Of a DNA stretch of 64,000 nt, positions 61,942 to 64,000 are shown in pieces (position 1 is the first letter of the stretch; each line of letters begins with the position of its first letter). The stretch lies in the NCBI RefSeq assembly GCF_002091985.1, contig NZ_MKKX01000030.1, forward strand, positions 1 through 64,000, written 5' to 3'. The stretch is from Rhodococcus sp. 1163. GTDB taxonomy: Bacteria > Actinomycetota > Actinomycetes > Mycobacteriales > Mycobacteriaceae. The position numbers and the translations under genes were made by a program. Below the pieces are notes generated by a model that was not told the DNA's origin, ran no database searches, and worked only from the letters and a program-made list of their open reading frames with translations.

Positions 61942-62013
61942 TTTCGGCGGCCAACCCATCGCTTCAATGTGACATTCATACGATCTGATGTCTTCGGTGG
62001 TCCATTCAAGCGG
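61942..62013. repeat. 72-bp direct repeat, copy 1
   Basis: From TTTCGGCGGCCAACCC to CCATTCAAGCGG; identical to 62029-62100 over all 72 bases. Confidence 0.95.
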
Positions 62014-62028
62014 GGAGGTCACGCGTTC

Positions 62029-62100
62029 TTTCGGCGGCCAACCCATCGCTTCAATGTGACATTCATACGATCTGATGTCTTCGGTGGTCCATTCAAGCGG
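62029..62100. repeat. 72-bp direct repeat, copy 2
   Basis: Exact second copy, period 87 bp; the 15-base spacer between copies is GGAGGTCACGCGTTC. Confidence 0.95.
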
Positions 62101-62227
62101 AGCGCGGCCGCCCTACCGCGTGAATGGTCCATTCAAGCGGACGGATGGCCAGTTGACAGCGGCCACCCCGCAGGTGACGTTGGTCGCTGAAAATGCACCG
62201 GTCGGCCTCGCTGATTAGGCTCGAGGT

Positions 62228-62794
62228 GTGATTCGCCGGAGCCCTTTGGTCATTGTTGCCATCATGCTCCCGGTTCTACTTGTCTCGCTGATCGGATTCG
62301 GCGGCTACCTGACGTTCACGAGGGCCGCGATCGACCCGGTGACCTCTGCGGACGCGATCATCGTTCTGGGCGGTGAGCACGATGGCCGAGAGGCGTACGG
62401 CGTGTCGTTGGCCGAGCAAGGTGTTGCCGACACCGTGGTGCTGTCGGATCCTTACGGTGCCAAGGATCCGGTCATGAAGAAGTACTGCGACAAGAAGACG
62501 TCGAAGTACACCGTGCTGTGTGTCGATCCCGTCCCCAGCACGACTCGTGGGGAAGCCATCTTCACCCAGCAGCTTGCGCAGGAACGTGGTTGGAAGCACG
62601 TCATCGTCGTGAGCTGGCGTTACCATCTGCCGCGCGCTCGCTTCATTTTCGGTCAATGCTTCGACGGCGAGGTCACCATGCGTCCGGTCCCACGCACCTA
62701 TGACTTTTCGCTCGTGCAATGGGAATACACCTACCTGTATCAGATTGCGGGCTTCGTCAAAGCCGGCGTGCAGGGTGGACGCGGCAACGTCTGA
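62228..62794 (+). CDS. YdcF/SanA-like DUF218 membrane protein
   Basis: 188 residues: one membrane helix (about 7-30) and a DUF218 domain outside: ADAIIVLGGEHDGREAYGVSL, STTRGEAIFTQQL and VVSWRYHLPRARFIF. Members are tied to envelope or vancomycin-barrier functions with unknown chemistry. GTG at 62228; RBS GGCTCGAGG is weak. Confidence 0.87.
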   Translation: MIRRSPLVIVAIMLPVLLVSLIGFGGYLTFTRAAIDPVTSADAIIVLGGEHDGREAYGVSLAEQGVADTVVLSDPYGAKDPVMKKYCDKKTSKYTVLCVDPVPSTTRGEAIFTQQLAQERGWKHVIVVSWRYHLPRARFIFGQCFDGEVTMRPVPRTYDFSLVQWEYTYLYQIAGFVKAGVQGGRGNV

Positions 62795-62799
62795 GTGAG

Positions 62800-63162
62800 T
62801 CAGAGTTTGCTGTAGAGCGTGACACCGGACTTCCACAGTAGGAACCCGAGCATCGCGCAGGCGATCGCACCGACGACATTGGCGGTGAGAAACAGTGCCG
62901 CCACTCGAAACCGTCGTCGACGCGCGTACCCGACCGTCAGCAGAGCGACCGAGGACATCGGCGCCAGCGAGGCGAGGAAGCCGAAACCGGCGAGGCCGAG
63001 GATCCACTGCGGGGGCGACGCGGCCACGAAGAACCCGAGCACTCCGCAGGAGACCATTGTCAGCAGGAGGACCCGTCGACTGTCGGTGACCGAGCCGGTG
63101 ATCACGTAATGCGCGAGAGCTCCGCACGCGCCACCGATGGCGACGAGGAGCAGCACGGTCAT
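62800..63162 (-). CDS. crcB: FluC/CrcB fluoride channel subunit, divergent
   Basis: 120 residues with four membrane helices. GGACGALAHYV and a second-helix TMVSCGVLGFFVA fit FluC, but the pore signature is changed: GFGFLASLAPMSSVALL stands where the family has a GxxGGxTTFSTF-like stretch, and the GAxxRY arginine is histidine. It overlaps the canonical subunit gene by four bases (ATGA), so the two probably form a heteromeric channel exporting fluoride. Confidence 0.82.
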   Translation of the reverse strand: MTVLLLVAIGGACGALAHYVITGSVTDSRRVLLLTMVSCGVLGFFVAASPPQWILGLAGFGFLASLAPMSSVALLTVGYARRRRFRVAALFLTANVVGAIACAMLGFLLWKSGVTLYSKL

Positions 63163-63536
63163 CCGACGGACTCGTGGGGGCGAGTGATGAGCGCGCCGAT
63201 GCCGAGCGCTGCGACGGCCACGATGGGTGTCACCACGATGTAGACGACCGAATTCCACGCATTGTCATGCGTGACTCCCTGCAGCGCATAGAAGCTGAAC
63301 GTGGTGAAACCGCAGGACGTCCCGATGACAAGGGGCCGCAGGATCGGTGCTGCGCGGCCGGACAGATAACCCAACGTGGCGCCGAGTAGTAGGCACCCGA
63401 CCACGTTGATCGAAAACGTGCTCAGCAGAAGCCATCGTGCGGACTCGCGCCGATCCCAGATTTCGTAGCGGACCATCGCCCCGAGTGCACCGCCGAAGGC
63501 GACCGCGGCGGTGGCGGGGAATCTGTCGTAGCTCAT
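63159..63536 (-). CDS. crcB: FluC/CrcB fluoride channel subunit, canonical
   Basis: 125 residues, four helices. FGGALGAMVRYEIW, the FSINVVGCLLLGATLGYL asparagine segment and TSCGFTTFSFYALQG, with the two pore phenylalanines, are all kept. It exports F- passively. ATG at 63536. A small palindrome TTCAC-CCTAGT-GTGAA lies at 63542-63557; no fluoride riboswitch pattern was found. Confidence 0.9.
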   Translation of the reverse strand: MSYDRFPATAAVAFGGALGAMVRYEIWDRRESARWLLLSTFSINVVGCLLLGATLGYLSGRAAPILRPLVIGTSCGFTTFSFYALQGVTHDNAWNSVVYIVVTPIVAVAALGIGALITRPHESVG

Positions 63537-63645
63537 CGCATTTCACCCTAGTGTGAATCGGCAGCGACGCCAGGTGAGAGCGCATCCGGCGTCGAGAATC
63601 ACACCAGATGAAGGGACTTGCGTTCCTCGGGTATGTTTGTCGACT

Positions 63646-64000
63646 GTGACGCTTGACGAGTCAGGGCTCGGCCCTCAACATTTCGACGTGGCTGTTCAGT
63701 GGCGTGGCACTGCGGCCATCGTGACGGTCTCCGGTGAGCTCGATTTGGTGACCGCACCGCAGCTGACGGAATCGGTCGAGTTGGTCTGCGGGAAGCAGCC
63801 GACGGCCCTCGTCATCGATCTTTCCAGCGTCGGATTCCTCGCTTCGGCGGGAATGTCGCTGCTGGCCTCCACACATCAGAAACTCGGTGACACGGCAGGG
63901 TTTGCCGTGGTCGCGGACGGCCCAGCCACGGGCCGGCCACTGACGCTGGTCGGGCTCGATCAGCTATTCGGAATCTTTGCGACGGTAGAGGAGGCGCTGG
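63646..64000 (+). CDS. STAS-domain protein, cut by the window end
   Basis: GTG at 63646 opens a frame that runs to base 64000 without a stop (118 codons). It reads AAIVTVSGELDLVTAPQL and LVIDLSSVGFLASAGMSLL, a STAS domain with the serine of ASAG in the phosphorylation position. It is an anti-sigma antagonist type protein, more canonical than the one at 51221. The real C-terminus lies beyond the window. Confidence 0.82.
   Translation, partial: MTLDESGLGPQHFDVAVQWRGTAAIVTVSGELDLVTAPQLTESVELVCGKQPTALVIDLSSVGFLASAGMSLLASTHQKLGDTAGFAVVADGPATGRPLTLVGLDQLFGIFATVEEAL

Larger units (their letters stand above)
61873..62146. repeat. Intergenic block of CCATTCA/GACATTCA palindromic repeats
   Basis: The 361-bp gap 61867-62227 has no gene. 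It starts with a stem (GCGACCGG with CCGGTCG, 61873-61906). Six CATTCA elements follow, at about 61919, 61972, 62002, 62059, 62090 and 62127, mostly in two forms: GTGAATGGTCCATTCA-AGCGG or -TGCGG (a palindrome around TGAATGG-T-CCATTCA) and AATGTGACATTCATACG. It includes the two exact 72-bp copies listed next. The layout resembles clustered REP-like sequences. Confidence 0.7.

Noticed and set aside
61942..62100. CRISPR array
   Set aside because: Only two long identical units with a 15-base gap, no series of unique spacers and no cas genes.
63537..63645. Fluoride riboswitch ahead of the FluC genes
   Set aside because: Searched by eye on the minus strand for the crcB RNA pattern; only a small palindrome is present.

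Overview
The window reads as high-GC actinobacterial chromosome, most likely a Rhodococcus or a close mycolate-forming relative. This rests on GC-rich codon use, frequent GTG/TTG starts, ATGA/GTGA overlaps, many TetR-controlled oxidative catabolic clusters, a mycolic-acid-type cyclopropane synthase, an LLM oxidoreductase and a PPOX-family protein. The genus is inferred from content, not computed. No rRNA, tRNA or CRISPR array was seen.

Layout. (1) 1-1501: a whole IS4-family insertion sequence with perfect 16-bp ends; its left end is base 1, and the transposase C-terminus is frameshifted. (2) 1690-4769: an MFS exporter and a PucR regulator. (3) 4964-12621: a same-strand cluster with an HbpS-like protein, a haem-oxygenase-like diiron oxidase (HDO), two Rieske ferredoxins, an FAD ferredoxin reductase, aldehyde dehydrogenase, a gamma-glutamyltransferase-family hydrolase, RidA and a DUF1275 membrane protein. 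It looks like an oxygenase with its own electron supply plus downstream amide/imine/aldehyde enzymes; the substrate is unknown. (4) 13136-26176: a TetR-controlled P450, SDR, aldehyde dehydrogenase, DUF1254 protein, orphan lipoprotein, PhyH dioxygenase, second TetR, acyl-CoA synthetase and MHS transporter, consistent with uptake, hydroxylation, oxidation and CoA activation of a hydrophobic substrate. (5) 26262-33516: two SDRs, an alpha/beta hydrolase, TetR, flavin monooxygenase, phosphotransferase-like protein and LLM oxidoreductase, tied together by repeated TGAC-N4-GTCA palindromes at three promoter regions.

(6) 33605-49530: a cell-surface and secondary-metabolite region: DUF4012 protein, short sugar transferase, a 3295-residue three-module NRPS, a cyclopropane-fatty-acid-synthase-like methyltransferase overlapping the NRPS stop, a Wzz/BY-kinase and a secreted serine protease overlapping the kinase stop. 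It could make or attach an acylated tripeptide at the envelope. (7) 49554-55152: a PH-like membrane protein, MerR, an unlisted 49-residue ORF, STAS, PPOX, IclR, and the acetaldehyde dehydrogenase/4-hydroxy-2-oxovalerate aldolase pair, closed by a strong terminator. (8) 55156-60022: TetR with a type I Baeyer-Villiger monooxygenase and a small phosphatase-like protein, then TetR with a DHA2 exporter. (9) 60053-64000: small lipoproteins, a repeat block with two exact 72-bp copies, a YdcF protein, a two-gene FluC pair and a STAS protein cut by the window end.

Bindings, operators and promoters were read by eye from symmetry and spacing; none was tested computationally. Starts were chosen from ribosome-binding sites and overlaps.
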